Source: DATMGU01 sp035555315
GTDB lineage: Bacteria; Pseudomonadota; Alphaproteobacteria; ATCC43930; CGMCC-115725
Direction: 5' to 3'
Assembly: GCA_035555315.1 (NCBI GenBank)
Contig: DATMGU010000100.1
Coordinates: 1 to 18,571 of the forward strand
DNA length: 18,571 nucleotides
A program made the translations under genes and the position numbers. Below are positions 1 to 6,992 of this stretch, piece by piece (within the stretch, counting starts at the first letter, position 1; each line of letters begins with the position of its first letter). The notes under the pieces are model-generated. The model did no database searches, had not been told where the DNA came from, and saw only the letters and a list, made by a program, of their open reading frames with translations.

Positions 1-60
1 CGGCCAATACAGCGGCAAATCGGGATATGCGGCGCGCAGGCTTTCTAAAGTAATTCCCAT
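1..60 (-). CDS. Start of an unidentified divergent gene, cut by the window edge
   Basis: Reading leftwards from an ATG at 58-60, the frame is open for all 20 codons to the window edge (MGITLESLRAAYPDLPLYWP). An AAGG ribosome-binding sequence lies five bases upstream of this ATG (AAGGTGCA-ATG on the minus strand). Only 38 bases separate this ATG from the ATG of the divergent SDR gene at 99, which is tight for two separate promoters. The fragment is too short to assign a family. It could be a chance open frame, though the ribosome-binding site and the position favour a real gene start. Confidence 0.4.
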   Translation of the reverse strand, partial: MGITLESLRAAYPDLPLYWP

Positions 61-98
61 TGCACCTTGTTTGCTAAAAATCAAAGAGGCATGCGACT

Positions 99-860
99 AT
101 GGAACGGATTGATTTCGCTCGTGCTTTCGATTTTACGGGACGCACGGCCATCATCACCGGAGCCGCTGGCGGCATCGGTCGAGAAATCGCTCACTTGTTC
201 AGCGAACGCGGAATCCGCCTGGCTCTCGTCGATCGAGATCCATCCATAGTCGCCCTCGCCAAGGAATTCGGGCACGGAGCCCGAGGCTGGATTGCCGACA
301 TAACGAAGGAAGACGATATCAAGCAAGTCGTCCAGGAGGTCATGACCGCGTTCGGCCAGATCGATATTCTGGTCAACAACGCGGCCATCGGCCATGTCGG
401 AGCCGCCGAAACGATTGCCACGGAAGAGTGGGATCGGGTCATGTCGGTTAACTTGCGAGGGCAATATCTCTTCGCGCGGGAGGTCGCGCCACACATGCTC
501 GCGGCAGGCTACGGCCGTATCGTGATGATGGCTTCCCAGGCCGCGATCGTCGGTATCGACGGGCACGCGGCCTATAGCGCCTCGAAAGCCGGCGTCATGG
601 GCATGGTGCGGTGCATGGCCATCGAATGGGGCCCTCGCGGCATCACCGTCAATACGGTTTCACCCACCGTCGTGGAAACTCCCATGGCTTTGGTGGGTTG
701 GTCGGGTGAAAAGGGAGAACGGGCCAAGGCCGAAATCCCCTGTCGTCGCTTTGTTCATCCGTCGGAAGTCGCTGTCGCCATCCTGTATTTGGCCAGTAAC
801 GCGGCGGCGATGGTTAACGGCACAGACCTGACGATAGATGGTGGATACACTATCCGTTAG
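99..860 (+). CDS. SDR family NAD(P)-dependent oxidoreductase
   Basis: This is a classical short-chain dehydrogenase/reductase of 253 residues, the usual length, with a cytoplasmic single-domain Rossmann fold. The cofactor motif TGAAGGIG is at residues 20-27, NNAA at 93-96, the structural Asn at 118, and the catalytic Ser146, Tyr159 and Lys163 (YSASK) are all present. An Asp at residue 45, at the end of the second strand (LALVDRD), predicts NAD over NADP. The C-terminal half has the usual SPT...TPM segment and IDGG near the end. The start is supported by AGAGG nine bases upstream. It is a generic 3-oxoacyl-reductase-like SDR whose substrate cannot be read from sequence. It ends 12 bases from the convergent transporter gene, and its position beside a catabolic cluster suggests oxidation of a sugar or hydroxy-acid alcohol. 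Confidence 0.88.
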   Translation: MERIDFARAFDFTGRTAIITGAAGGIGREIAHLFSERGIRLALVDRDPSIVALAKEFGHGARGWIADITKEDDIKQVVQEVMTAFGQIDILVNNAAIGHVGAAETIATEEWDRVMSVNLRGQYLFAREVAPHMLAAGYGRIVMMASQAAIVGIDGHAAYSASKAGVMGMVRCMAIEWGPRGITVNTVSPTVVETPMALVGWSGEKGERAKAEIPCRRFVHPSEVAVAILYLASNAAAMVNGTDLTIDGGYTIR

Positions 861-872
861 GCTCGATACTGT

Positions 873-2216
873 TCATTTGGAGAGACGACCCGTATTGACG
901 GCGCGCCCGCGCACGGCCCAGACCGACACGACGGTAAGCGCGCAGCAGATCATCAGATAGAACACCACCAGCCGAGGCGTTCCGTCGGACATCGCCACCA
1001 GGGCCGAGGCGATGAACGGCGTCGGACCGGCGATGAGCAGGCTGTTGAGTTCGCGCGCGAAGGCGATGCCGGAGAAGCGGTAGCGCGTCGGAAACAGGTT
1101 CGCGAGGAAGGCGCCCTGGGCGCCTGCCATGCCACCGAAGCCCAAGGCATAGGCGAGCCCCATGCCAAGGGTCGCGAGCGCCGCGTTCTTGGTATCGATC
1201 AGGGCGAAAAGCGGAAACGCGAAGAGCACCATGAAGATCGCCCCGAAGGCATAGACCTTCGCATGGCCGACACGGTCCGCGATGGCGCCGAGAACGGGCG
1301 TCGCCACGATGCCTGCCGCCGTCGCGACGATGACCGCCACCAGGGAATCGGTGCGCGGCATTTTGAGGGTGTTGATCATATAGCTGAGCGCGAAGGCATT
1401 GAGGATATAGGCGTTCGCGTTGTGGCCCGTGACGGAAAGAAAGCCGAGCACCACTTCCTTGGGGCTGTTGCGCAAGAGTTCGCGCACCGGCACGCGGGCC
1501 TCCCGTCGATGGGTCTCCGCGCGTTCGACCGCGACCAGATATTCCGGCGTCTCGTCGAGCCGATTGCGGATGTAGAGCGCCACGACGAACAGCAGCGCCG
1601 AAATCAGGAACGGGATCCGCCAGGCCCAGCTCAGCAGCGTTTCCTCGGGCACGTAAGAAATGGCGAGGAAGCTGAAGGTCGCGAGCAGGATCCCGATGAT
1701 CGTCGCCGATTGGAGGTAGGCGGTGTAATAGCCACGGCGCTCCGGCGGCACGTATTCCGAGACGAGCGTGACCGCGCCCGCGTATTCGGCTCCGGCGCCG
1801 AAACCCTGCAACAGGCGGAGCAGCACCAACAGCACCGGGGCGGCGACGCCGATCTGATTGAAATCAGGCAACAGCCCTATGGCCACCGTCGATGCCCCCA
1901 TCAGCGATATGGTGAAGATGAGGGCGGGTTTGCGTCCGAACTTGTCGCCGAAATGCGAGATGATGAGCCCACCCAGCGGACGGGTGAAAAAGCCGACCGC
2001 GAAGGTGGCGAAGGCCGCGAGCACGCCCGCCACCGGCGAGAGCTGCGGAAAGAACAGCTTGTTGATGATGAGGCCCGAGGCGGCGCCATAGAGGGCATAG
2101 TCGTACCATTCGATGATGGTGCCGACGGTCGCCGCGGTCACCGCTTTGCGGATGCTGGTCGCGTCGATGGCGGGTGCTTCAATCCCCTGGATCGCCGCGG
2201 TTTGACTCGTCTGCAT
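873..2216 (-). CDS. MFS transporter, MHS (metabolite:H+ symporter) family
   Basis: The product is a 447-residue inner-membrane transporter with about 12 hydrophobic segments. The N-terminal signature WYDYALYG in TM1, the loop motif GDKFGRKPAL between TM2 and TM3, and RLLQGFGAGAEYAGA in TM4 are typical of the MHS branch (ShiA, KgtP, ProP and related proton symporters for organic acids). The start is taken at the ATG at 2214-2216, because GGAGG lies nine bases before it. The in-frame TTG six bases further upstream would leave only three bases of spacing. The gene lies downstream of the gntR gene on the same strand and is probably the uptake step for the substrate of the racemase/SDR genes. A carboxylate or sugar acid is the likely cargo, which is inference from family and context. 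Confidence 0.9.
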   Translation of the reverse strand: MQTSQTAAIQGIEAPAIDATSIRKAVTAATVGTIIEWYDYALYGAASGLIINKLFFPQLSPVAGVLAAFATFAVGFFTRPLGGLIISHFGDKFGRKPALIFTISLMGASTVAIGLLPDFNQIGVAAPVLLVLLRLLQGFGAGAEYAGAVTLVSEYVPPERRGYYTAYLQSATIIGILLATFSFLAISYVPEETLLSWAWRIPFLISALLFVVALYIRNRLDETPEYLVAVERAETHRREARVPVRELLRNSPKEVVLGFLSVTGHNANAYILNAFALSYMINTLKMPRTDSLVAVIVATAAGIVATPVLGAIADRVGHAKVYAFGAIFMVLFAFPLFALIDTKNAALATLGMGLAYALGFGGMAGAQGAFLANLFPTRYRFSGIAFARELNSLLIAGPTPFIASALVAMSDGTPRLVVFYLMICCALTVVSVWAVRGRAVNTGRLSK

Positions 2217-2505
2217 GGCCAATGACCTCCCCGTTTGTTGTTGTTTCGGCCGACCTTTTGGTCGGTTCCATGTTGCTTCAGCGAGGTACCGGCAAAGATA
2301 CCAACAGCTTCTCCGCCCAGGGGGCGAGTGCCCTCATGACTTCCGGATCGATCGTCATTCCGTCCCGTAGCTGCGCGGCCCGCCGCTCACCATTGGCTTC
2401 GCCGGGCAGCCGCGTCCCGACCGTGGCGCACCGGTCCCGTCAAGCTCATGCGTTTCCTCTCGATGGTCTTTTTTGTTTTCGGAGGGAGGTGGCGCGGCCT
2501 CGCCG
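2217..2505. other. 289-bp spacer between transporter and gntR genes
   Basis: This stretch lies between the transporter start and the gntR stop. Short open frames cross it on both strands, but none has a convincing ribosome-binding site or recognisable domain. The only distinct element is the palindrome at 2250-2265. The spacer is long enough to hold a separate promoter for the transporter, so it need not be cotranscribed with gntR. Confidence 0.6.
2250..2265. promoter_or_regulatory. Palindrome upstream of the MHS transporter (possible operator)
   Basis: A perfect inverted repeat, CCGACC-TTTT-GGTCGG, sits 34 bases upstream of the transporter ATG on the minus strand. ACCGACC/GGTCGG half-sites are common in TetR-family operators, so this could be a repressor site. 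It could equally fold as a short hairpin in the mRNA leader. No TetR gene is visible in the window. Confidence 0.4.
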
Positions 2506-3195
2506 CTAGGACGCCCCCTCGTTCTTCTGTGCCTGCCGGATATTGGCGAGCAGCGCCTGCCCGCTCCGCCGTAGATGCCGTTCCAGCGCGTCGCGCGCCG
2601 CCGTGACGGTACCGGCCTTGAGCGCGTCGAGAATGTCCCGATGCTCGCCATAGACCCGGCTCGTATCGTTTACGAGATAGACGTAGGCGGTGTGGGTCTG
2701 CGCCAGGATCCGCTGGTGCCAGCCGGCGATGACGGCGTTGTCGCGCGCCTCGACCAGGCGTTGGTGGAACGCTCGGTCGAAGGCGAGCGCCGTCGTCAGA
2801 TCCTGCATCGTGTCGCGCCCGAGATGGAACGAATGCCGCTCCAGATTCTCCGACAGCTCATCGAGCAGGGCCGCGGTCACGGCCCCGCGCGCGAAGGCGG
2901 CTTCCAGCGATGCGAGTTCGACAAAGATCCGCGCCTCGTAGAGGTCCTCGACGTCCTTCAGCGTGAAGCGACGCACCACCGCCCCCTTGCGCAGCCCGGA
3001 GACCACGAGGCCGTCGGCCTCGAGGCGCAGCAGGGCTTCCTTCACCGGCGTCTGGCTGATCGCGAGATCGTTCGCCAGTTCCTCGGGCAAGAGGCGATGG
3101 CCGCCCGGCAATTGGCCGCCGAGGATCCGCGAGCGCAGTTCCTGATGAACCTGTTCGGACAGAGTGGCGCGGACGACATTGCTCATGACGGCCAT
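2506..3195 (-). CDS. GntR-family transcriptional regulator, FadR/FCD subfamily
   Basis: A winged helix-turn-helix domain occupies roughly residues 10-75 (the LPEELANDL and SQTPVKEALLRLEADGLV segments), followed by an all-helical FCD ligand-binding domain to about residue 215. The FCD metal-site residues are visible: counting from the upstream TTG at 3213, they are Asp146, His150, His191 and His213. Such proteins usually bind a carboxylate through the metal and repress a nearby catabolic operon. The ATG at 3193-3195 is chosen because AGGA lies eight bases upstream, giving 229 residues; a TTG 18 bases upstream and an ATG nine bases downstream are alternatives. The gene is divergent from the mandelate-racemase-like gene and shares with it an AT-rich intergenic region with a spaced inverted repeat. 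Control of the flanking transporter and enzymes, and autoregulation, are inferred. Confidence 0.9.
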   Translation of the reverse strand: MAVMSNVVRATLSEQVHQELRSRILGGQLPGGHRLLPEELANDLAISQTPVKEALLRLEADGLVVSGLRKGAVVRRFTLKDVEDLYEARIFVELASLEAAFARGAVTAALLDELSENLERHSFHLGRDTMQDLTTALAFDRAFHQRLVEARDNAVIAGWHQRILAQTHTAYVYLVNDTSRVYGEHRDILDALKAGTVTAARDALERHLRRSGQALLANIRQAQKNEGAS

Positions 3196-3206
3196 GATCC
3201 GATTCC

Positions 3207-3252
3207 TCGTCAAATATGCAATATATAAAATGAAAAATTTTCTATTTGACGA
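3207..3252. promoter_or_regulatory. Spaced inverted repeat in the gntR/racemase intergenic region
   Basis: Perfect 10-bp arms TCGTCAAATA (3207-3216) and TATTTGACGA (3243-3252) flank a 26-bp AT-rich core that also contains the smaller palindrome GAAAA-A-TTTTC (3232-3242). The arm centres are 36 bp apart. The element lies just before the gntR start and about 75 bp before the racemase start, where a shared operator for a dimeric GntR protein would be expected. The AT-rich core stands out against the GC-rich surroundings and probably includes promoter elements, although no clean -35/-10 pair is evident. Confidence 0.5.
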
Positions 3253-3327
3253 TACCCGGGCCGAGACCGACCATCACCCTCCACCGGGTCCTTCCAAGGA
3301 GCCGCCGTTGGGAAAAGGAGCCGCCCT

Positions 3328-4431
3328 ATGAGCAAGATCGTGTCCGTCGAGGTGCTGCAGGCCAATCTTCACCCCAAGGTGAAGCGTACGGATGCGGTGC
3401 AGAGCTTCGAATGCCAGGAGACGCCGATGGTGCGGATCCGCGACGCCGACGGCATTGTCGGCACGGGCTATTCCTATACGATCGGCACCGGCGGCTCCTC
3501 GGTGACGAAGCTGTTGGACGACCATCTGGTACCGATGCTGCTCGGCCGCGACGCGGACGATGTGGAGAAGATCTGGCGCGATCTCTTCTACCGGGTGCAT
3601 GCGACGACGGTGGGCGCGCTCACCTCGATCGCGATCGCCACCATCGACACGGCACTCTGGGACCTGCGCGCCCGGCGCGCGAACCTGCCGCTCCATAAGG
3701 CGGCGGGCGGCGCCAAGGACCGGATCAAGCTCTACTACACCGAAGGCGGCTGGCTGCACATCGACGAGGCGGAACTCGTCGAGGAGGCGATCAAAGCGAA
3801 GGAACGCGGGTTCGGCGGCACCAAACTCAAAGTCGGACGCCCCCATGTCGCCGAGGATGTCCGGCGCATCGCCGCCGTCCGCGCCGCCGTCGGCGATGAA
3901 TGGGAGGTGATGACCGACGCCAACCAGGGCTTCACCCTGGACGAGGCGATCCGCCGCGCCCACCGCTTCGAGGAATTCGATCTCGCCTGGTTCGAGGAGC
4001 CGATCCACGCCGACGACGTGCTGGCGCACCAGCGGCTCTGTTCGTCGACCTCGATCCCCATCGCCGTCGGCGAATCCCTGTACAGCATCAGCCAGTTCAA
4101 GGATTATCTGCAGGCTGGTGCCTGCTCCATCGTGCAGGTCGATGTGGGACGGATCGGCGGTATCACGCCCTGGCTCAAGGTGGCGCACATGGCGGAGGCC
4201 TTCAATGTACCGGTCTGCCCGCATTTCCTGATGGAGTTGCACCTGCCGCTATGCTGCGCCGTGCCGAACAGCCGCTGGCTCGAATACATCCCGCAGCTCG
4301 ACCTCGTGACCCATGCGGGCATGCGCGTCGAGGACGGCCACGGCGTTCCCTCATCGGAGCCCGGTCTCGGCATCGATTGGGACTGGGCGGCGCTCGACAA
4401 GCAGGTCGTCCACCGCAGCCGGCACGGCTAA
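3328..4431 (+). CDS. Enolase-superfamily enzyme, mandelate racemase subgroup (probable acid-sugar dehydratase or racemase)
   Basis: The product has 367 residues: an N-terminal capping domain (about 1-125) and a TIM barrel. Catalytic landmarks are in order: the KxK motif Lys166-x-Lys168, metal ligands Asp197 (TDAN), the EEP motif at 223-225 and Glu249 (VGES), then Asp272 and His299 (PHF) forming the His-Asp dyad, and Glu303. KxK plus the dyad defines the mandelate racemase subgroup, whose members abstract the proton next to a carboxylate, leading to racemisation, dehydration or cycloisomerisation. The overall pattern also recalls 3,6-anhydro-galactonate cycloisomerase. It is shorter than L-fuconate dehydratase (about 440 residues). 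AAGGAG sits seven bases before the ATG. The SDR 60 bp downstream suggests that the product is a 2-keto-3-deoxy acid oxidised next. The exact substrate is unknown. Confidence 0.88.
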   Translation: MSKIVSVEVLQANLHPKVKRTDAVQSFECQETPMVRIRDADGIVGTGYSYTIGTGGSSVTKLLDDHLVPMLLGRDADDVEKIWRDLFYRVHATTVGALTSIAIATIDTALWDLRARRANLPLHKAAGGAKDRIKLYYTEGGWLHIDEAELVEEAIKAKERGFGGTKLKVGRPHVAEDVRRIAAVRAAVGDEWEVMTDANQGFTLDEAIRRAHRFEEFDLAWFEEPIHADDVLAHQRLCSSTSIPIAVGESLYSISQFKDYLQAGACSIVQVDVGRIGGITPWLKVAHMAEAFNVPVCPHFLMELHLPLCCAVPNSRWLEYIPQLDLVTHAGMRVEDGHGVPSSEPGLGIDWDWAALDKQVVHRSRHG

Positions 4432-4445
4432 GCCGTACACACCAC

Positions 4446-4471
4446 GCCGCCATAAAAGGCCGCCATAAAAG
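4446..4471. repeat. Perfect 13-bp tandem duplication in the racemase/SDR spacer
   Basis: GCCGCCATAAAAG occurs twice head-to-tail (4446-4458 and 4459-4471), immediately before the ribosome-binding site of the downstream SDR gene. It looks like a recent slippage duplication and slightly lengthens the intra-operon spacer. Confidence 0.75.
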
Positions 4472-4491
4472 AGTGAGAGAGGAGAACGCCC

Positions 4492-5238
4492 ATGACGCGT
4501 CGTCTGGTAGGCAAGATCGCCCTGGTTACCGCCGCGGCCCAGGGGATCGGCAAGGCCACCGCCGAGCGCTTCGCGAGCGAGGGCGCGCGCGTCATCGCCA
4601 CCGACATCAACGCCGACCTGCTCGCCAAGCTCGAAGGCTGCGAGACGCGCCTCCTCGACGTCACCAAGGATGACGCGGTGAAAGCGATCGCCGCCGAACT
4701 CGGCGAGATCGACATTCTGTTCAACTGCGCCGGCTTCGTGCATTCGGGCAGCATCCTCGACTGCGAGCCCGATGCCTGGGCCTTTTCCTTCGACCTCAAC
4801 GTGACGGCGATGTACCGCACCATCCGCGCCTTTCTGCCGGGGATGCTCAGAAAGGGCAGCGGCTCGATCATCAACATGGCCTCGGCCGCGTCCAGCGTGA
4901 AAGGCGTGCCCAACCGCTTCGCCTACGGCGCCAGCAAGGCGGCGGTGATCGGTCTCTCGAAGTCCGTCGCCGCGGATTTCGTCGGTCGGGGCGTCCGCTG
5001 CAACGCGATCTGCCCCGGCACCATCGAATCCCCATCGCTCCACGAACGCATCTCCACCCAGGCGGCCACCACCGGCCAAAGCCTCGACCAGGTGCGGCAA
5101 GCCTTCGTCGCCCGCCAACCCGTCGGCCGCATCGGCAAGGCGGAGGAAATAGCGGCCCTGGCCGCCTATCTCGCCTCCGACGAAGCGGCGTTCACGACCG
5201 GCGCTATCCATGTGATCGACGGCGGGTGGTCGAACTGA
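4492..5238 (+). CDS. SDR oxidoreductase, DHRS6/BDH2 and 2-keto-3-deoxy-L-fuconate dehydrogenase type
   Basis: This is a 248-residue classical SDR. The cofactor motif is TAAAQGIG (13-20), Asp38 (ATDIN) predicts NAD, NCAG is at 78-81, and the catalytic Ser131, Tyr145 and Lys149 are present. Segments such as CPGTIESPSLHERI and SVAADF, and the ending IDGGW, closely match the animal (R)-3-hydroxybutyrate dehydrogenase type 2 (DHRS6) and bacterial 2-keto-3-deoxy-fuconate dehydrogenases. Arg142 and Arg186 correspond to the arginines that bind the substrate carboxylate in DHRS6, so an acid substrate is likely. AGGAG lies seven bases before the ATG. It follows the mandelate-racemase-like gene in the same direction with 60 bp between them, fitting an operon in which it oxidises the hydroxy acid or keto-deoxy acid made by that enzyme. 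The exact substrate is inference. Confidence 0.88.
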   Translation: MTRRLVGKIALVTAAAQGIGKATAERFASEGARVIATDINADLLAKLEGCETRLLDVTKDDAVKAIAAELGEIDILFNCAGFVHSGSILDCEPDAWAFSFDLNVTAMYRTIRAFLPGMLRKGSGSIINMASAASSVKGVPNRFAYGASKAAVIGLSKSVAADFVGRGVRCNAICPGTIESPSLHERISTQAATTGQSLDQVRQAFVARQPVGRIGKAEEIAALAAYLASDEAAFTTGAIHVIDGGWSN

Positions 5239-5244
5239 CGGACG

Positions 5245-5284
5245 GATCCGGCCCGTTCACCGCTTATCCCCGATACGCCGGATC
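5245..5284. terminator. Possible bidirectional terminator stem-loop
   Basis: Eight-base arms GATCCGGC (5245-5252) and GCCGGATC (5277-5284) pair perfectly around a 24-base loop, at the meeting point of the SDR gene and the convergent lysR gene. The right part overlaps the end of the lysR coding region. There is no T-tract, so termination activity is uncertain. Confidence 0.3.
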
Positions 5285-6147
5285 AGGTCCCGCACGGCAC
5301 TCAACGCCGGCGCGCAATCCTCCGTTCGCCAGACCGCGTGGAGTTCCACCGCGATGCCGGCGCCGAGCGATATCGGGCGAAACACCACATTGTCGAAACA
5401 CGCGTTGCGCGCCTCTTCCGGCACGATGGCCAATCCCATGCCGGTGCTCACCAGCGACAAAATCGCCTGCGCATGACTCATGTGCTGCACAAGGCGCGGT
5501 TGGACGCGTGACGCCAGGAAAGCCCCCCTGATCAGGTCATGGAGGTATCGGCCTTCCTGGGAATACATGATGAACGGCTCGCCATCGATCTGCCGGAGTA
5601 CCGGCCGGCGCCGGACGGCCAGAGGGTGATCGAGCGGCAGGGCGAGCGCCAAGCCCTCGCGCTGAACACAGTCGGAACCGATGCCGGCGTGCTCCGGCAC
5701 GGGCCGCGCGAGGCCGATATCGATGCGATTGAGCAGCAGCGCCTCATGCTGCTCGACGCTCGACAGCTCCCTGAATTGCAGTTCGACATCGGGAAGTTCG
5801 GCACGCGCGCGGCTGACCAGGCGGGGCAGGAAACCATAGGTCGAGGCGCCGATGAAGCCGACCGTTACCTCCCCGCCGGGGGTGCTTGCCGCCCGCCGCG
5901 CGATCTGGGCGGCGGCCTCCGTCCGCTGCAGCAGCGATCGGGCTTCCGGCAAAAGCGCGTGGCCCGCCGCCGTCAACCGCACGGCCCGGTTCGCACGGAC
6001 GAACAACGGCGCGCCGATTTCAGCCTCCAGCAACTGAACCTGACGGCTGAGCGGCGGCTGGGTCATGTTCAACCGCTGGGCGGCTCGGCCGAAATGCAGC
6101 TCCGTCGCGACCATGACGAAGGAGCGGAGATGGACCAGATCGAGCAT
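5257..6147 (-). CDS. LysR-family transcriptional regulator
   Basis: The product has an N-terminal winged HTH (FVMVATELHFGRAAQRLNMT, then QPPLSRQVQLLEAEIGAPLF) followed by a periplasmic-binding-protein-like effector domain, 296 residues in all, which is the normal LTTR length. The sequence style resembles the CatR/BenM group that responds to aromatic-acid breakdown products, but the ligand cannot be assigned. The ATG at 6145-6147 is preferred because AGGA lies nine bases upstream and the HTH begins right after it; a frame extending 29 codons further upstream lacks conserved sequence. It is convergent with the SDR gene (18 bp between stops) and divergent from the toxin-antitoxin operon, which is not a usual LysR target. 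A candidate LysR box lies 33 bp upstream. Confidence 0.92.
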   Translation of the reverse strand: MLDLVHLRSFVMVATELHFGRAAQRLNMTQPPLSRQVQLLEAEIGAPLFVRANRAVRLTAAGHALLPEARSLLQRTEAAAQIARRAASTPGGEVTVGFIGASTYGFLPRLVSRARAELPDVELQFRELSSVEQHEALLLNRIDIGLARPVPEHAGIGSDCVQREGLALALPLDHPLAVRRRPVLRQIDGEPFIMYSQEGRYLHDLIRGAFLASRVQPRLVQHMSHAQAILSLVSTGMGLAIVPEEARNACFDNVVFRPISLGAGIAVELHAVWRTEDCAPALSAVRDLIRRIGDKR

Positions 6148-6179
6148 CGATCCAATTCCTGCATCAGTTTTGGAGAAAT

Positions 6180-6200
6180 CCGATGTTAGACAAGCATCGG
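6180..6200. promoter_or_regulatory. Candidate LysR binding box upstream of lysR
   Basis: Perfect arms CCGATG (6180-6185) and CATCGG (6195-6200) surround nine bases, and the element contains the T-N11-A core typical of LysR-type regulators. It lies 33-53 bp upstream of the lysR ATG, a normal position for an autoregulatory recognition site. Confidence 0.5.
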
Positions 6201-6267
6201 CCTGGAAGCCAAGCCTCCTGTGCCGGACGAACACTTTCCCGCCGACCGAGTTTGCATTCGATCGCCG

Positions 6268-6295
6268 TTCAGACTAGTTATATGACTAGTCTGAA
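6268..6295. promoter_or_regulatory. Palindromic operator of the toxin-antitoxin operon
   Basis: A perfect inverted repeat, TTCAGACTAG (6268-6277) - 8 bp - CTAGTCTGAA (6286-6295), ends 21 bp before the antitoxin ATG. The inner hexamer ACTAGT is itself palindromic and occurs twice. A weak promoter may overlap (TTGCAT at 6252-6257 and TAGTTA at 6275-6280, 17-bp spacing). Type II antitoxins of the Phd/YefM family bind such palindromes to repress their own operon, so this is probably the autoregulatory operator. Confidence 0.65.
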
Positions 6296-6316
6296 TAATG
6301 CGGGGAAACTCAAACG

Positions 6317-6571
6317 ATGAGTTGGTCGGTCCAGGACGCCAAGGCTCGCTTCAGCGAGTTTCTCGATACCTGCCTCAAGCACGGTCCGCAGATGGTGACG
6401 AAGCGCGGCGCGGAAGCGGCGGTCCTCGTTCCTGTCAATGATTGGCGCCGGCTCCAGCAATCGGCGCGCCCGACCCTCAAGGAGCTCCTCATGGCGGACG
6501 TGCCTCGTGCCGACATCCCCGTGCCGCGGCGTGGCAAGCGTCGCCGCCGCGCGCCCACGGAACTCGACTGA
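6317..6571 (+). CDS. Type II antitoxin, Phd/YefM family
   Basis: This 84-residue protein has the start typical of Phd/YefM antitoxins: a short beta strand and a helix (WSVQDAKARFSEFLDTCLK), then QMVTKRGAEAAVLVPVNDW, the family's conserved strand that leads into a helix. The C-terminal third is Arg/Pro rich (PVPRRGKRRRRAPTELD) and would be the flexible toxin-neutralising tail. GGGGA lies ten bases before the ATG. The toxin gene starts seven bases after the stop codon, so the two are certainly cotranscribed. The N-terminal domain should bind the palindrome immediately upstream, with autorepression strengthened by toxin binding (general family knowledge). Confidence 0.88.
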   Translation: MSWSVQDAKARFSEFLDTCLKHGPQMVTKRGAEAAVLVPVNDWRRLQQSARPTLKELLMADVPRADIPVPRRGKRRRRAPTELD

Positions 6572-6578
6572 ACACGCG

Positions 6579-6992
6579 ATGTACCTGCTGGACACCAACA
6601 TCGTCTCGGAGCTGCGCCGGCGCCGCCCGCATGGTGCGGTACTGGCCTGGCTGCGGAGCGTACCCGACGCCGAGCTTCACCTTTCCGCGGTGACGATCGG
6701 CGAGTTGCAAGCCGGCGTGGAGATCACCCGAGATCAAGACCCGGAGAAGGCGGCCGAGATTGAAGCCTGGGTCGAACTGGTCGCCGCGACCTACAACGTG
6801 CTCGCCATGGACGCACGGACTTTCCGGTGCTGGGCCCGGCTTCTCCATCGTCGCTCCAACGAACTCATCGAGGATGCGATGATCGCGGCCACCGCCGAGA
6901 TTCATAATCTGACGGTCGTGACGCGCAATGTGCGGGATTTCGAACAATTTGGAGTTCGAACGCTCGATCCCTTCAAGGGTCCGACGCCGTGA
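6579..6992 (+). CDS. PIN-domain toxin, VapC/FitB-like
   Basis: The product has 137 residues and a single PIN nuclease domain. The metal-binding acidic residues are in place: Asp5 (LLDTN), Glu42 (IGELQAG), Asp99 (IEDAMIAATA) and Asp120 in TRNVRDF. This pattern and the ISEL-like start match FitB and VapC toxins, which are Mg-dependent endoribonucleases usually cutting tRNA or rRNA. The ATG is chosen because the conserved domain begins there; a longer frame starting at 6438 overlaps the antitoxin gene and adds no PIN sequence. The pairing of a Phd/YefM antitoxin with a PIN toxin is a known mix. All catalytic residues are intact, so the toxin is predicted active. Confidence 0.9.
   Translation: MYLLDTNIVSELRRRRPHGAVLAWLRSVPDAELHLSAVTIGELQAGVEITRDQDPEKAAEIEAWVELVAATYNVLAMDARTFRCWARLLHRRSNELIEDAMIAATAEIHNLTVVTRNVRDFEQFGVRTLDPFKGPTP

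Noticed and set aside
1263..2225. 320-codon plus-strand open frame antisense to the MHS transporter
   Set aside because: Its Arg/Asp/Gly/His-rich composition has no fold signature; the minus strand has obvious transporter helices and motifs.
2355..2651. 98-codon minus-strand frame overlapping the end of gntR
   Set aside because: No ribosome-binding site, no domain, and it overlaps the well-supported gntR coding region in another frame.
4351..5211. 286-codon frame antisense to the second SDR
   Set aside because: It is a shadow of the SDR coding strand with no family resemblance.
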